Assembly: GCA_014529385.2 (NCBI GenBank)
Contig: CM043967.1
Coordinates: 85,933,278 to 85,995,277, forward strand
DNA length: 62,000 nt
Origin: Adiantum capillus-veneris
Taxonomy: Eukaryota; Streptophyta; Polypodiopsida; Polypodiales; Pteridaceae
Direction of reading: 5' to 3'
The notes beneath the pieces were generated by a model. The model made no database searches. It had not been told where the DNA came from and saw only the letters and a program-made list of their open reading frames with translations. Both the position numbers and the translations under genes were made by a program. Positions 50,470 to 62,000 of this stretch are shown piece after piece. Every line of letters begins with the position of its first letter. Within the stretch, counting starts at the first letter, position 1.

Positions 50470-51640
50470 CGCTTGGCATGGTGTGGAATTATTGGGTGAT
50501 ACCTCTTGGATTAAAGTACATACACAGTATAAATAGATGTTTAAAGCAAAGAGGTTTAGGGAGTCAAATACACAACATAGTGGACCTCTTCCATGTCATA
50601 AGATCACTGGCTATTGTTTTTTTCCCAACTATGGTGTCGGGTATGGGCTCTTCTCATTTGGAGGCCAATGATGGTATATAAAGGGATTTTACCAACTCAT
50701 GTGCAGACAGAGAAAAGATTCGTTGATTTCAGGGCAACTAATGTGCCTTCATATTGTAGCTCTACAAGGAATTATGTGCCAATTGAGAAAGGGCCTACTA
50801 GTAAGGCTATTGGCATGGATTGTATCTCTACTAGAAATTATGTGCATACAAAGAAAATGCATGCTGATTCCAAGGCAGTCGATGTGCTTGAGAAAGCACC
50901 TTACGCTGGTCACTTGATGCTTGGTTCTTCACATGCTGTTGTTGCAATGCTCATCACTCGGATCATAACACAAAAGCAGGCAAGTCGAAGGATGTGTTGA
51001 TGACCCTCCCATTGAAAGTTTTTAAAATCTTAAAAGGGGCTTGTACCAAGCCCAAATCTTGAAAGGTGCTTGTACCAAGCCCAAAGTTTTGGTGATGGAC
51101 ATGAACATGGTTCTAATGAGAAGATATCCTTCTGAAGAGCATCCACCAAAATGCACACAAAACTGCTTCAAGGTCAAGGTTTTTAAGCACAATGGTGATA
51201 ATGGGGCCATATGCATTGTCAAGGGTGATGCATATGACTTTATTGAGGCATGCGGTCAGGTGTTCAATCAATGCCATATGGTCTAGCTGCACAAAGACTA
51301 ACATCAAAGCTAGAATGAAAGGGATTTTCAAAGGGCTACACCCAAAAGTTTCGAAAGATGTGTTGACATAAAGGGAATTCACTAGATTTCTCTTCAAGCT
51401 TAATGGGGAGAGAAATCTAAACAAGAGTGAAAATAAACTAGGTTTTTTGAAGGGTATTCTGGACCTACTAGCGCAAAATCCATCGTGGAAGGGGTCAAAG
51501 GTTCTTATGGATGATACATGCTACAAAAATCTACTCAAACATGAATCACATCAATGATATGTCCATTAGCTTTTGGACCCATGGATGCCAGCCAGAATCC
51601 CAAATACCTCACCCAAACTTTCTTGCCATGGTTGAAGACA
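50470..51640 (+). other. Unassigned, partly open
   Basis: Open stretches at 50614-51000 and 51041-51286 (DMNMVLMRRYPSEEHPPKC, VKGDAYDFIEACGQVFNQCH) look protein-like but I recognise no domain. A short repeat (CTTGTACCAAGCCCAAA at 51041 and 51069) lies between them. Confidence 0.25.
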
Positions 51641-51664
51641 TGGAATATGGTTGTAGATCCTCAT

Positions 51665-51846
51665 GCTTATGCTACTAAACACATAATAGAAAATGACAAG
51701 GGACTTGGTTTCTAGTCATGTGATCAAGCACTGAAAGTGGGAGCAATGAAAGAAACTTATGCTACTAAACACATAATAACAAATGACAAGGGACTTGGTT
51801 TTTAGTCATGTGATCAAGCATTGGGGGTGGAAGCAATGAAAGAAAC
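51665..51846 (+). repeat. Tandem duplication, 2 x 91 bp
   Basis: Units start at 51665 and 51756 (CTTATGCTACTAAACACATA) and differ at about eight positions. Confidence 0.9.
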
Positions 51847-52259
51847 TTATGGTTGGTTCAATAAGTGTCTAGTTATCCTTTTGGGGTTTGAATATGTATA
51901 CATTCATGGGTTGTAGTTGCCATATGTGTTTACTTTGATACACTTATCCATGCAGCCATGAAGTGTCGGATGGTTCGACTATTTAAATTTGTCAATACCT
52001 AAACAAATCTTTTTGGGTGTTGAATAGGTGTACATTTAGAGGTTTTTAATTATCCTATGTATTTACTTTGATACATTGGTGTATGCATCCATTAAGCGTG
52101 AAATTATTTGAATCTTGTAAAGTTTCTCATACCAAAACATTGTTATGGTGTTTTGCACCTTTATTGTTTATATGATTGAATGTTGAACTAGAGTTGAGTT
52201 GAAGAAGTCTTGAGTTTCAGGAGTGATGCTTCCATGGTGTATTGAGTTGGATTGTCCAT

Positions 52260-53240
52260 TATAGGAGGTAGTTGTATGGTAGCTTCTAACTACTAGTTGG
52301 ATGGATTCCTATGTATCCATGGCTATAGGGTAGAAAATACTTGTATGGTAGCTACCAAATCGTACTAGTATGATATCTGCCAATCAAAAACTACATGGAT
52401 TCATGTGCATAGGTGGCTACATGGTAGCTATCAACTATTACTAGTATGGTAGCTACCAATTGCTAGTAGTATGGTAGCTACCGACTAGTACTCGTATGGT
52501 AGTACGGTTGCATCATAGTACCTCTAAATGCATGGTAACTTCTTTATACAAGTATGTGGTGCTAGCCACTAGCTTGATATCTAGCCACCAAGAACTTATG
52601 GTAGCCACTAATTGACACCCACATTAAGCTTGATGATTTGTTAGCCTTGTCCTTAGGGGGTCACTTATAAGAAATCAACTATATCATGTGTGTTCAAAGT
52701 TTATTCTAGAAAAACCCTATACTTACGTGCTCTAAGGTAATAAAACAATCCCTTTTTCTTAAGAAACTTACAAAATTTCATCCAAAATTAAATAAAAAGC
52801 CCCTTTTGTAAATGTAATTCTATTAATTGTTCCCAATTAAAAACTCATTATTTTGTACTCACGTGCTATAATTACATTTTTGGGGGTGAGACACCCCCCC
52901 CCCCCCCCCCCCCCCCCGGCAACAACACACACACACATGAGGTCTTGTCCCTTTTTAGCACACACACCAAAAAAGGACATTACTAGCTACCAACCACATG
53001 GATGGTAGCTAATAGCTCGTAGTACATCATTTAACTACTACTAGTACGTCATTTATGGATCTACCTAATGTGGTAACAGTCATCTGGTAAATGCATAGCA
53101 AATTTCATACAAGTCCCAACCATTAGCTAGAAACTATATGGTAGAAGCTTTCACCTAGCTAACATCTATGCAAAAGCTAGCTATAAGATCTTACCATATG
53201 GTAGCTACCACCCACCATGTGGTGGCTACCAAGTGAGACC
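52260..53240. repeat. Cluster of GGTAGCTACC palindromes and variants
   Basis: Perfect copies at 52347, 52448, 52473 and 53200, with many near-copies (GGTAGCTATC, GGTAGCTAAT, GGTGGCTACC), usually in a TATGGTAGCTACCAA context. The same motif occurs in the palindrome at 48134 and around 47930-48330. Direction-neutral motif; element identity unknown. Confidence 0.7.
52892..52918 (+). repeat. Poly-C run (~26)
   Basis: Uninterrupted C tract, then GGCAACAACACACACACAC. Confidence 0.95.
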
Positions 53241-54060
53241 AACATGGCTTGATGACTTGTTAATTAGTCTTGCCCCTCTTTTTATGTTCTACCATCTATC
53301 AAGAAGTAAGTATACATAGCATACTCACTAATATATAACACAAACAATATCACAAACTTCCATACCCACAAGTTCTTGGTAGCTAGTTGGAATCTAGCCC
53401 TTATTGAGTGCTAGGTACCAGATGGAGGTAGTTGTTCTAGAGTATACAAGTCAAGCTAGTTTAGGAAACATGCAACAATTACAAGGTTCTCTCTAAGATT
53501 TTCATCACATGCCCACTTGATGGCAAGTGGATTCCTCTGTTTCCAAATATGGGCTCTATCAAGCAATGCTTGAGTGAGCATGCAAGGTCAAAAAGCCACG
53601 TTAATGCTACAGAGACAAGTTTGCAAGAAGTAGTTACACCAAGAAAGGTGGCTACCCAAGCAAGATGATTGTGTCAGATGAGGGACAAAAGAATGTGATT
53701 GGTTTTTTGAAACCAATACAAGATAACATTCCATATATATTTTTAAAAATTTCTTACAAAGTTGATTTTGGTATTGAAGCCATAAATTGCATTGAAATTA
53801 GGTCCTTGTATGTCAATCTCTTTACCATCGATGCAAGAGGAGGAAGGTACACGTTTACCCTTTTTACACTCCACTAATAGTTTCCTAACAACTATAGTTT
53901 CAAAGGAGATAATTTTGTGATTACTTACCTAAATTTAGAAACGTCATTTGAACAAAAAATTTCTCTCTATTACGTATGTACTGGGGACTTTGCCAAAAAA
54001 ATTACACATTTGGGGGTAGGAGTGTTGACTGAAAGCCTTTTCTAATATTAAGGGGGGGGG
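53241..54060. other. Unassigned sequence
   Basis: A 70-codon frame (53665-53877) contains FLKPIQDNIPYIFLKISYK; not recognised. A G9 run at about 54051 sits at the left edge of Copia-K. Confidence 0.3.
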
Positions 54061-57000
54061 CCTTATGGTATTGCGAGCCACATACTAGAGAAGTTGTCAA
54101 GTTTGATGCATTATGCACATTGCTGTTGCAAGAGTCACTTTCCAAAAATAACAGGACAAGACAACGTGCAATTGAGCAGGCTTTTATTGCTGCTCAAAGA
54201 AAAGGTGGTAACAGTAATGTCGCCACTTCTCATGGTTCTTCTGTGAGTGAAAAATCACCTATTTCTAATGCTTCTGCTGGTAGCAATTGGTCTGGAAATT
54301 CTGGTGATAAGGGCAAAAAGAAGATGCGTTGCCATTATTGTAAAGCTAATGATCACTCGATCAAGCAGTGTCCTAAGCTAAAGGCCAAAGAGGCTAAGAA
54401 GAAAGAGGGTGGTTCCACTACAAATGCATCTATTGTTGAGTCTTCTGTGATGACAGGAGACTGTGATACTGATGTTGATGCAGAATGGGCTTTTAATGCA
54501 GAGTGTACCTATAATCTTGTTGTTCATGATGCATGCATGTTAGTTGTTGTAGATTCACATATGTGGTATTTTGATAGTGGTGCTACAAAGCACATTACCT
54601 CACACGTGATTTGTTCACCTCCCTCATGGGAATTCAATTACTTGTGCCAACAATGTCTCTTATCCGGTTCAAGGAGTTGAAAAGGTTGTGCTTACTACTG
54701 TAAATGAAAGTTCTTTCACACTTGTTGATGCACTTTATGTACTTGGGATCAAGAAGAATCTTTTGTCTATATCTGCACTTGCTAGACTTGGACTTGTAGT
54801 CAAATTTGCGGATGACAAATGTACTATACATGATCTCAGTTTCGATGATGAAATTGTTGCATTTAGAATTTTATGTCGTGGGTTGTATAAGCTCACTTTC
54901 TATGACAAGTATGGGCAGAATTTTGCAAATGTAGCTGTGGATTGAAAGGCTATTTCAGATGCAAAACTTTGGCCTGCATGTTTTGATCATCTGAATTTTG
55001 CCAATTTGCTGCGTTTGCAAAAAATTGATATGGTTGCTTCTTTGCTGCCTCTTGAAGCACTTTTCAAACATGTTTGTGAAGGCTGTATTTTGGGTAAGAT
55101 CTAGCGTTTGAAGTTTCCAAAGGATGGTTCACTTAGGGCCACTTGTAGGTTACAGCTTGTGCATAGTGATGTTTGTGGGCCCATGTAAACTCCATCCTTG
55201 GGAAATTACCTTTACTATGTGACTTTAATTGATAATTACTCCAGGCTTGCATGGGTGTATCCGCTTAAAGAGAAGTCCAAAGTTTTATGTGCTTCAAACA
55301 ATTTCTGGCTATGGCTGAAAATGTCTCGAAATGTACTATGGGCACCCTCCATTCCAATCGAGGGGGGGAGTATATGTCTCATGAATTTAATACATTTTTG
55401 GCTAGTCGTGGGATAAAACACCAATGTACAGTGCCTTATACACCTGAGCAAAATGGTGTTGCTGAGAGAAAAAACAGGTCACTTACGAAAATGGCACGAT
55501 GTATGGTCAAAAGTCAAGCTTTGCCGCATTCGTTTTAGCTTGAGGCCATCATGTGTGCCACTTATGTACTAAGCAGGTGTCCTACGAAAGCTTTGTAATC
55601 TATTACTTCATATGAATCATGGCATGATAGAAAGCCTTCTATTGAGCACATGCATGTTTTTGGTTGTTTGGCATGTGCTTTGGTGCCACAAACACAACGC
55701 ATAAAATTCGATGATAAGGCTGTCAAATGTATTTTTGTTGGTTATAGAGCTGAAAAAAAAGGTTACAGGTTGTATCATCCACAAAAAAAGTATATTCTCG
55801 TTTCACGGGATGTTGTGTTTGTGGAAGATTCTATTCGGCCCTTGCTATCATGTACTAGAGACAGTAATGTAAGCTCACATGACTTGTATGACACTTTGTT
55901 GCCTCTTTTCAGTGGTGGAAGTTTGAATGTAAACTCCAGCAATGCAAATGTACAGCCTATGGGGGTTTTTGAAAATGTTACAGATCAGCCTATTATTGAT
56001 GCGGATGTACATGATGTACTTGATGAGGAAAGGGCTAAAAATGAGCTGGCTAGAGGTATGCCAAAATGGTTGGTGCATACATTGCGTGACAATAAATTGG
56101 ATGCACCTTTGTCTAGTTGCTCGTTCATGTTCTTGCCATGCAACTTATGCATCAAATTGTTATGCTTTGGCTACATCTAGCTTACATGATGTTGAGAAAC
56201 CTCTATCTTTTGATGAAGCACAAAATTTAGAAAATTGGATGGCTGCCATGCAATCAGAATATGATGCACCTATAGAAAATGACACATGGACTTTATGTGA
56301 TTTGCCTCTTGGCAAAAAGGCCATTGGTATGAAGTAGGTTTACAAGTTGAAATGCAAGCAGGGTGGTGAGATTGATCGCTATAAGGCTTGACTTGTTGCA
56401 AAGGGTTATGCACAACAAAAAGGCATAGATTATGAAGAGACTTTTGCTCCCACTTGTTGTATGACTACAATATGTGCGTTTTCTATGTGCATTGGCAGCT
56501 CATTTTGGTTGGGATGTACATCAATCAGACATTGCTACTGCTTTCTTGAATGGTGACATATTTGAGGAAGTTTATGTAACAGATTCGCGGTTTTGTCAAG
56601 AAAGGACAGGAGGATAAAGTCTGCAAATGTAACAAAGCTTTGTATGGGTTGAAGTAATCTTCTCGTGCTTGGTATGAGAAGTCTTACACTCATTTGGTCA
56701 AACGAGGCTTTCATAACAGTGCAACAGAAAGCACATTGTATGTAAAGCATGAGGGTGATGTGCTGCTCATTGTGGTTCTTTATGTGGATGATTTGTTGAT
56801 CACTGGACCAAATGAGAGACATATTGCTAAATTTAAGGCTGATTTGAATGCTACTTTCAAGATGAAAGACCTGGGGTTGTTGCATCATTACTTGGGTATA
56901 CAATTTAAGCAGTGGGATAGTGGTATTGCTTTGTGTCAGAAAAGTTACATAGAGACATTGATATGTAAGTTTGGACTTGAGGATTGCAAACCTATTTCCA

Positions 57001-57480
57001 CTTCCATAGAAATAGGTATGAAATTGAGTCTTCATGATGCCGGTGATCCTACAGATGTCACTCTTTACCAAACTGTTGTTGGATGCCTCATTTATGTATG
57101 CAACACGAGACCAGATATTCAATTTACAGTCTCACAATTCAGCAGATTTATGCATAGCCCAGGTCTAAGCATTGGTAAGCTGTCAAGAGGATTTTCTGCT
57201 ACTTGAGTGGCACTTTACATCTTGGCTTGGTTTATCCCAAGGGGGGATCGTTGCTGCCAGACTTACATTCTTGTTCGGACTCAGATTAGGCTGGTTGTTT
57301 TGACACATGAGTGTCCACAAGTGGTTTTTGTTTCATGCTTGGCAGCTCATGCATACCATGGTTGAGCAAGAGGAAACCTACTATGGCCACTTCCAGTTGT
57401 GAGGCTAAGTACATGTCAGTCTTCACGGCTATGGTTGAGTGTGTATGGCTCAGACGCCTTATGGCTGTGAGGGTCATGCC
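54061..57480 (+). mobile_element. Ty1/copia element Copia-K, LTRs missing
   Basis: Plus-strand order gag knuckle, protease, integrase, reverse transcriptase, RNase H is diagnostic of copia. It starts inside gag (equivalent to about 453 on the minus strand of Copia-A), so the 5' LTR, primer site and UBN2 region are absent; it ends inside RNase H where a minus-strand gypsy fragment begins (about 57480). Same family as Copia-A. Confidence 0.9.
54095..57475 (+). pseudogene. Copia-K gag-pol polyprotein, broken
   Basis: Gag knuckle CHYCKANDHSIKQC at about 54330-54371. Protease WYFDSGATKHITS at about 54564-54602. Pre-integrase zinc-binding FDHLNF...CEGCILGK (about 54984-55098), ending in a TAG. Integrase: VTLIDNYSRLAWVYPLKEKS carries the first Asp, and HSNRGGEY (about 55342) has Asn where the second Asp of the family's D-x-G-G-E-Y is expected; PEQNGVAERKN is intact. 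Reverse transcriptase: VLYVDDLLITGPNERH (about 56780) keeps YVDD. RNase H: SDS-stop-AG (TAG at 57289) breaks the D-A-D-W-A motif; TMATSSCEAKYMS is visible. Many stops and frameshifts, for example near 54615, 55195, 55300, 55538 and 56336. Confidence 0.88.
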
Positions 57481-57484
57481 CATA

Positions 57485-57640
57485 GAGAGCCCAAAATGGG
57501 CTGATTCTTGTGGAGTCTTGGACAGAGGTGTTGTAAGCGTGCATTGCATATGGTAAGGTTTCCTCCCAATGTTCATGCTCGAGGACAGCACCATCCAAAA
57601 ATTGATTCAAAAAAAATTGAAAAGTCTTGACATACATCTT
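57485..57640 (-). pseudogene. Gypsy integrase C-terminal fragment (Gypsy-L)
   Basis: The minus strand reads HWEETLPYAMHAYNTSVQDS then ISPFWALYGHDP, the gypsy integrase end of core (W-x-x-x-L-P-x-A-x-x-A-Y-N and S-P-F-x-x-x-Y-G-x-x-P). It is joined directly to a gag fragment at about 57640, so protease, reverse transcriptase and RNase H are deleted. Its downstream end meets Copia-K RNase H on the opposite strand at about 57480. Confidence 0.75.
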
Positions 57641-57968
57641 GGCGTATGACCTTCAACTTTGCACTAGCTTCCTCCAGAGCAATCACTTCTTGAAACTACT
57701 CCAAAAATCGACTTTGCAACTCCTGCCATGATTCTCGATCACTACTCTTCAAATCATCGAACCAAATCTTGGCCCGTCCACGCATCAGTAGCGGCACCAT
57801 CTGTAGCTTTTTCGCATCTGTCAACATATGCATCGACAGCATCCATAGCTCAAAATCCGTTGACCAATCCTCAGGCTCTTCAACACCCATAAATATGGGG
57901 CCAAAACTTGGCTCCACCATCTCTATCAGCTTCAAACTCGGCCACCGAACACTTTGACCATCCGCCAA
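57641..57968 (-). pseudogene. Gypsy gag fragment (Gypsy-L)
   Basis: From the ATG at 57968: MADGQSVRWPSLKLIEMVEP, then WSTDFELWMLSMHML, PLLMRGRAKIWFDDLKS and SWQELQSRFLE, the retrotransposon gag domain with A-x-x-W-F...W-x-x-L-x-x-x-F. A stop follows at about 57697, then a short continuation to the integrase junction. Confidence 0.75.
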
Positions 57969-58041
57969 CCGCTCTGTTGGCTATCACAAACACTGCTTCA
58001 GACTTCAAATAGGAGCATTTGATAGCTCCTCAGTGGGGACA

Positions 58042-58190
58042 CCAGAAGATGGAAAGGGGAAAGGGGAACACACTCGGAACACAACACAATGCCTTGCTAT
58101 AGCCCAGAAGATGGAGAGGGGGAAAGGGGAACACACCCGGAACACAACACAATGCCTGGAACACAACACAATGCCTTGCTATAGCCCAGG
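58042..58190 (+). repeat. Tandem repeat, 63-bp unit, ~2.3 copies
   Basis: Units start at 58042 and 58105 (CAGAAGATGGA(A/G)AGGGGGAA), with a partial third (GGAACACAACACAATGCC). It lies upstream of the Gypsy-L gag and could be part of its leader. Confidence 0.85.
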
Positions 58191-58390
58191 GTATACACAG
58201 CACCCCAATCAACTAGAGTTCACCTTCAAAACTGGACCATATCCATAGACAACCAACCGTTTGCACATGACCATATGCACACACATGTTGCAACACATTG
58301 AACCATCCCAAGCATCGCACTCTGCTCAACTCGCAGCCTTCCACACTCACACAACCTCTCTCTATCTCTCTTTGCAGAATTGACCTCAGT

Positions 58391-58615
58391 TGGAATTAGG
58401 GTTGCAGGAAAACACACACAGCTTGGAGAAGACGAAGGAATCTCAAGGCACACAATAGAGAGTGTTTTACTTAGTGTGCAATGGAAAGATAGATAGTCCT
58501 AGAATGATGGGCGTATATACAATGCACGAGGGAAACAAACTCCTAAAGAGGGGAAAAATGCCCCGACGGTTCTAAGTGTGTTCACACACATCGCTACCAC
58601 ATGTATACGGTAACA
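58391..58615 (-). repeat. 3' LTR of Copia-M
   Basis: Aligns with 3898-4126 along its length; element-orientation ends are TGTTACC...CCAA. Left limit approximate. Confidence 0.8.
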
Positions 58616-58629
58616 AATCCCCCCTGGAG
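58616..58629 (-). promoter_or_regulatory. Polypurine tract of Copia-M
   Basis: Minus strand CTCCAGGGGGGATT immediately before the LTR start TGTTACC. Confidence 0.75.
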
Positions 58630-58689
58630 TGATGCGGTGAATGAGAGATGGCACATAGAGTAAAGGGAAGTGTCATGCCCGGAGTGCAT

Positions 58690-58985
58690 GATTAGTCCAC
58701 AAAGGGGAGTAAGCCCAAATCTTTGCGGAAAGCTTCGAACATCTCACGAGACAATGCCTTTGTGAAAAGATCTGCAAGGTTGTCCTATGTTGGCACATAA
58801 GCCAAGCTGATCTCTCCTGTTGAGAGCCTCTCCCTGACACAGTGGTAATGCACCTCAATGTGCTTTGTGCGAGCATGAAAAATTGGGTTCCTCGCAACTA
58901 CCAATGCACTCTGACTGTCAGTGTAGATAGTGTTGGCAGTGTCCTGTCCAACACCCAAATCAGCTTGGCCTTTCTTGGCAGTACC
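58690..58985 (-). pseudogene. Copia-M RNase H C-terminal part
   Basis: The minus strand reads TIYTDSQSALVVARNP, then KHIEVHYHCVRERLSTGEI, AYVPT, a TAG, and DNLADLFTKAL, the classic end of copia RNase H (D-S-x-S-A, H-I-x-x-x-Y-H, Q-x-A-D-x-x-T-K). The stop sits where Gln is expected. The N-terminal part is missing. Confidence 0.85.
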
Positions 58986-59900
58986 AAAACATGGTAGTAT
59001 AATAAAAATGTCGGGACCTATTTTTTGGACTGCATAAGGAGTCCTTAGTAAAGTGTTGGATTTTTGGTGCAATTGTGGACCGTTGGATAAAGCTTGCATA
59101 TTAGTGCCACATGGTTTCTTTTTTAATATTTCTTTTAGGTCTTTGTGAGAGGTGTTGACATTTGTGTACCTCTCTCTTTAAAGAGGGCCATTAAATATTG
59201 GTTTAGTCAAATTTTTAATGCTTTTGGAATATATTATAAGCTAAATAAGTCATTGTTACACTTGTTTCCAAAAAATGTAATACTCTATTGTGACACAAAA
59301 ACATTTTAAATGTTAGTGTCATTTTTGCATTTTTCCTCTCACAAAGAACCCGCTTATTATTAGATTCCTCTCAATAGCATTGTATGTAGGCCATAGTGAA
59401 CTTTCACCTTGTTTTAACTAAATTGAATTGAATTAACAAGGTGAGGAGGTACGAAGGCTTGCTAAGTTAAGAAGAGATGATGGAGAGTAATTTTAAATAC
59501 GTGCCAACAATCACATCGTATTTTTATTGATTTTTAATATAGAATTTATTGTCTATTATTCATATATAATCACAAATGGTTTGTAAAGGGTCCCACTTAA
59601 ATAATGTGAAAGTTGCGCATTGCACATCAACATTTTGAAACAAAATAAAATGAGAAGGAAGTAAAAATAAAAATAAAAAAATAGTGCTTTTTCATAAAAG
59701 GAGGATAAATTTAATAAACATAAAAATTTAAAAAAAATTAGTGAAATAAACCCCTAAGGAACGATAGGGGTCATCCTGGTTGTGAGGGTACATACCAAAA
59801 GAGGGTGGAAAAAAAAAGGTATACATCATAGGGAACAATCTGTTAGAATCAGTTACACCCTTAAAGGCTCATAAAAGGGAAAATTAACTTGTCTCCACCT
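58986..59900. other. AT-rich stretch without features
   Basis: No open frame over about 40 codons with recognisable content; A-rich blocks near 59640-59740. Confidence 0.4.
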
Positions 59901-62000
59901 TTGCCATCTTAGAACTTTATATGCAACTCCTTAACATCAATGCTTGATGCATCAGTGACCATACCATAAACCTCCTTCATAATTTCAATACTACTGATAG
60001 TCAAAGGTACTGCACATGGAGAGTGAGCTTGACCGTAGATAGCTTTATTTCTCTCAAGCCAAATCTGCCATAGGAGGGTACTCCTCAAACAAGTCCACAA
60101 ATGTACATCCATAAAGCTATGTTCCATCCGTAAGAGAGATCTCCAGATGAGCAAAGATTCCATTACACTATAGGCTTTCAAAAGTTCAGCTTAAGCAAGA
60201 GATTATATTCACAGTGAACAAACATGTGCAATAGAGATTCTTCATGTCTTTTACACCTTGGGCAAATTCCATCTATGATCCCTAACGTCTTGTCAAGTGA
60301 ATGTGTCGAGACCCCTTGATGAAGATAATCCACATAAGGCAGCTATGCTTAATGGCAAGAGGAAATGCATTTGAATCTGTATTCCTATTGCTTTTCCAAG
60401 AAATTCCCCATTTGAGGTTGAGCTTTCTAACCAAGATTGGATCCATGCTATTAGAAAAAGGTTTAGAGAGATAAATGTTATGACATATTTGTGAGAGGGA
60501 TGTATGGTGGCCTTTTGAATAATTATGCAGCCGTCATTTAAAACTTTGACACCTCTCCTTAACCAAAACTACAAAACCTTGAGAGATATTGCACTTTTGG
60601 ACGAGGTCATCTTCAGTAAGAAAATCACCATCTTTATAAATATTCTTCCAACACCTGATGCTTGTTTTAAAAGATTTGTGAGATCTCTCGGACTGCTCCC
60701 AACCGTATGAAAGGCCAAACCATCCAAACCAGATGGAATCTTAAATTCAAAACTAAAATGAGAAACTCCAAGCTTTTGGAGGGAACTAGTTGGACTTTTG
60801 AAGGTTTCAAGCATTGCAAAACCTCCATACAAGACAAAACCCTCTAGGGGTGAAGTCAGAACTTGAAATTATGACCACTTGGAGTGAGAGCCCTGACCAT
60901 GCTCTATAGCCCTTCAAACAGTGGAACTGGTTGGTCCTTCTTTTTATCAACACATCCCAAAAGTCAAAGGAGGAGGAGCCCTCATAACCTATTTACTGGC
61001 TAACTTGATAGCAAGGTGTTGCACTTGAGAATACCCAAACCTCCTTGTTCTTTGGGATTGCAGCAGGTCTGCCAAGACACTTTTGGATTTTTTCTCACTT
61101 ACTCTGATCCATGCCAGAGAAATCTTCTTGCCAAGGAGAAAACCTTGTTGAGTTGGCAATGGGAAGGAGACCAAAAGTAAACCAAAGTAGACAGTAAGTA
61201 AAGATTCAAAACAAAAACTCTAGCAGATAAGTTGAGTTGATTATTTTGCCACAGAAAGAGCTTCTTTTTGAATCTTTCCAATACCTAGTTCCATGTGTGG
61301 TTGAAAGATACATTAAAACCCATTGGAATTCCTATCAGCCTTAGGTTATGTCCTTCTTCAATCACTTTACAACCAGTTTGAACAATGACGGATGGGCAAG
61401 GCCCTTTAAAAATCCTATAACCTATTTTAGAGTGATTAATAACAGAACCATTTGGTGAGACAATAAGTATTAAAGCAAGCCCAAAATTTCTCAACAGACA
61501 GCAACTCATTCCTTACTATTTCATTACTGTCATCAACAAACTGTTGCAAACATAACTGCTCCACGGTATCATGATGTCAATAGCTTTAGGTTTTCCTCGT
61601 TGCATTGCATCTTTAACCAGCCAGAGCCCAAGGCATCAAAAGAGATAGCATAGAGAAAAGGAGACAAGGGATTCCCCTATCTAATGAACTTGTGTAAAGG
61701 GATACCTTCAGTAAGAGTGCCATTTACAAACATTTTGTCTGTTGCATTCCCAAAGAGTAAATGCACAAATTTGATTAAGAATTTGCCTAGACCCATTCAT
61801 AACCTTTGTAAGACAAATTCCCATTCAATTTTGTCATAGGCCTTATCAAAGTCAATTTTGGAAAAAATGTAATCTTGATCAGTTTCCTCTGCATACTCCA
61901 TTCCTTCCCAAAGTGAAATTATTGCATCAAGAATGAATCTCCCCTTGATAAACCCTTTTGTTCTTTCAAAATGAACTGATTCATAAGAGGATTGAGCCTT
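59900..62000 (-). mobile_element. LINE (LINE-I), 3' part, running off the right edge
   Basis: Minus-strand order from the right edge: reverse transcriptase, linker and zf-RVT-like C-terminal region ending near 59905. The upstream endonuclease and ORF1 would lie beyond 62000. Confidence 0.75.
59905..62000 (-). pseudogene. LINE-I ORF2 reverse transcriptase to C-terminus, broken
   Basis: Minus-strand motifs: HFERTKGFIKGRFILDAI then FSKIDFDKAYDKIEWEFV (about 61970-61820), GIPLHKFIR and NPLSPFLYAISFDAL (about 61710-61640), catalytic QQFVDDSNEI (about 61540), then VFVLNLYLLSTLVYFW (about 61220) of the post-polymerase region, and WQIWLERNKAIYG (about 60075), typical of the zf-RVT/C-terminal segment. 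The FVDD box is intact, but frames change several times and there are stops (for example after FIR and after LQRL). Confidence 0.75.

Larger units (their letters stand above)
58391..58985 (-). mobile_element. Copia-M, 3' end (RNase H, polypurine tract, 3' LTR)
   Basis: On the minus strand: RNase H (58985 to about 58690), a short spacer, polypurine tract (58629-58616) and LTR (58615-58391) homologous to the Copia-A LTR. Truncated at 58985, where unrelated AT-rich sequence begins. Confidence 0.85.

Noticed and set aside
56535-57122. 195-codon minus-strand frame
   Set aside because: Antisense shadow of the copia reverse transcriptase.

Overview
This is a eukaryotic nuclear window, almost certainly from a land plant with a large, repeat-choked genome. 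The reasons are plant-type Ty1/copia and Ty3/gypsy elements with initiator-Met tRNA primer sites, plant L1-type LINEs with a DUF4283-like/CCHC ORF1, a secreted plant lipid-transfer-like protein, GT-AG introns and AAACCCTAA-type runs. A seed-free vascular plant such as a fern would fit the LINE mixture, but that is inference. No rRNA gene, intact tRNA gene, CRISPR array or prokaryotic operon is visible. I see only one good candidate for an intact host gene, at 39048-39482 on the minus strand.

Layout from the left. 1-4126 is a minus-strand copia element split by a 2.5-kb non-autonomous LTR element (454-2985) with a perfect 5-bp target duplication. 4190-5465 holds gypsy LTR and integrase debris. 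5485-13083 holds two LINEs of one family (called D here); the second (6922-13060) has inserted into the tail of the first with a 23-bp target duplication and carries about 1 kb of (CT)n-rich leader. 13084-15700 is mostly unassigned, with one SAP-domain-like exon. 15732-16260 is a third LINE-D tail. 16490-21600 is a nearly complete but mutated plant L1-type LINE (family E). 21660-25100 is an opposite-strand copy of family E, split by a compact 2178-bp LTR element (22135-24312) that keeps only a zinc knuckle, a retropepsin and an acidic tail.

25048-28810 is a 3.8-kb near-palindrome: two arms of about 1.8-1.9 kb, each carrying the same multi-exon gene fragment with conserved splice sites and running toward a 24-nt spacer. 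A transcript across it would fold into a very long hairpin. This is the most unusual structure in the window. 28811-33250 holds further LINE tails and a decayed minus-strand LINE (family H).

33250-43700 is lower in transposons, with the lipid-transfer-like gene, a tRNA-derived SINE-like unit, microsatellites and unassigned exon-like pieces. 43780-45870 is a hAT transposase relic. 45900-54000 is unassigned, with a diverged block duplication and clusters of the perfect palindrome GGTAGCTACC. 54061-58985 holds copia and gypsy fragments in opposing orientations, the copia pieces being of the same family as the left edge. 59900-62000 is a minus-strand LINE running off the right edge. Nearly every transposon reading frame carries stops, frameshifts or lost catalytic motifs, so the region reads as layered, ageing repeats around one small gene and one inverted gene duplication.
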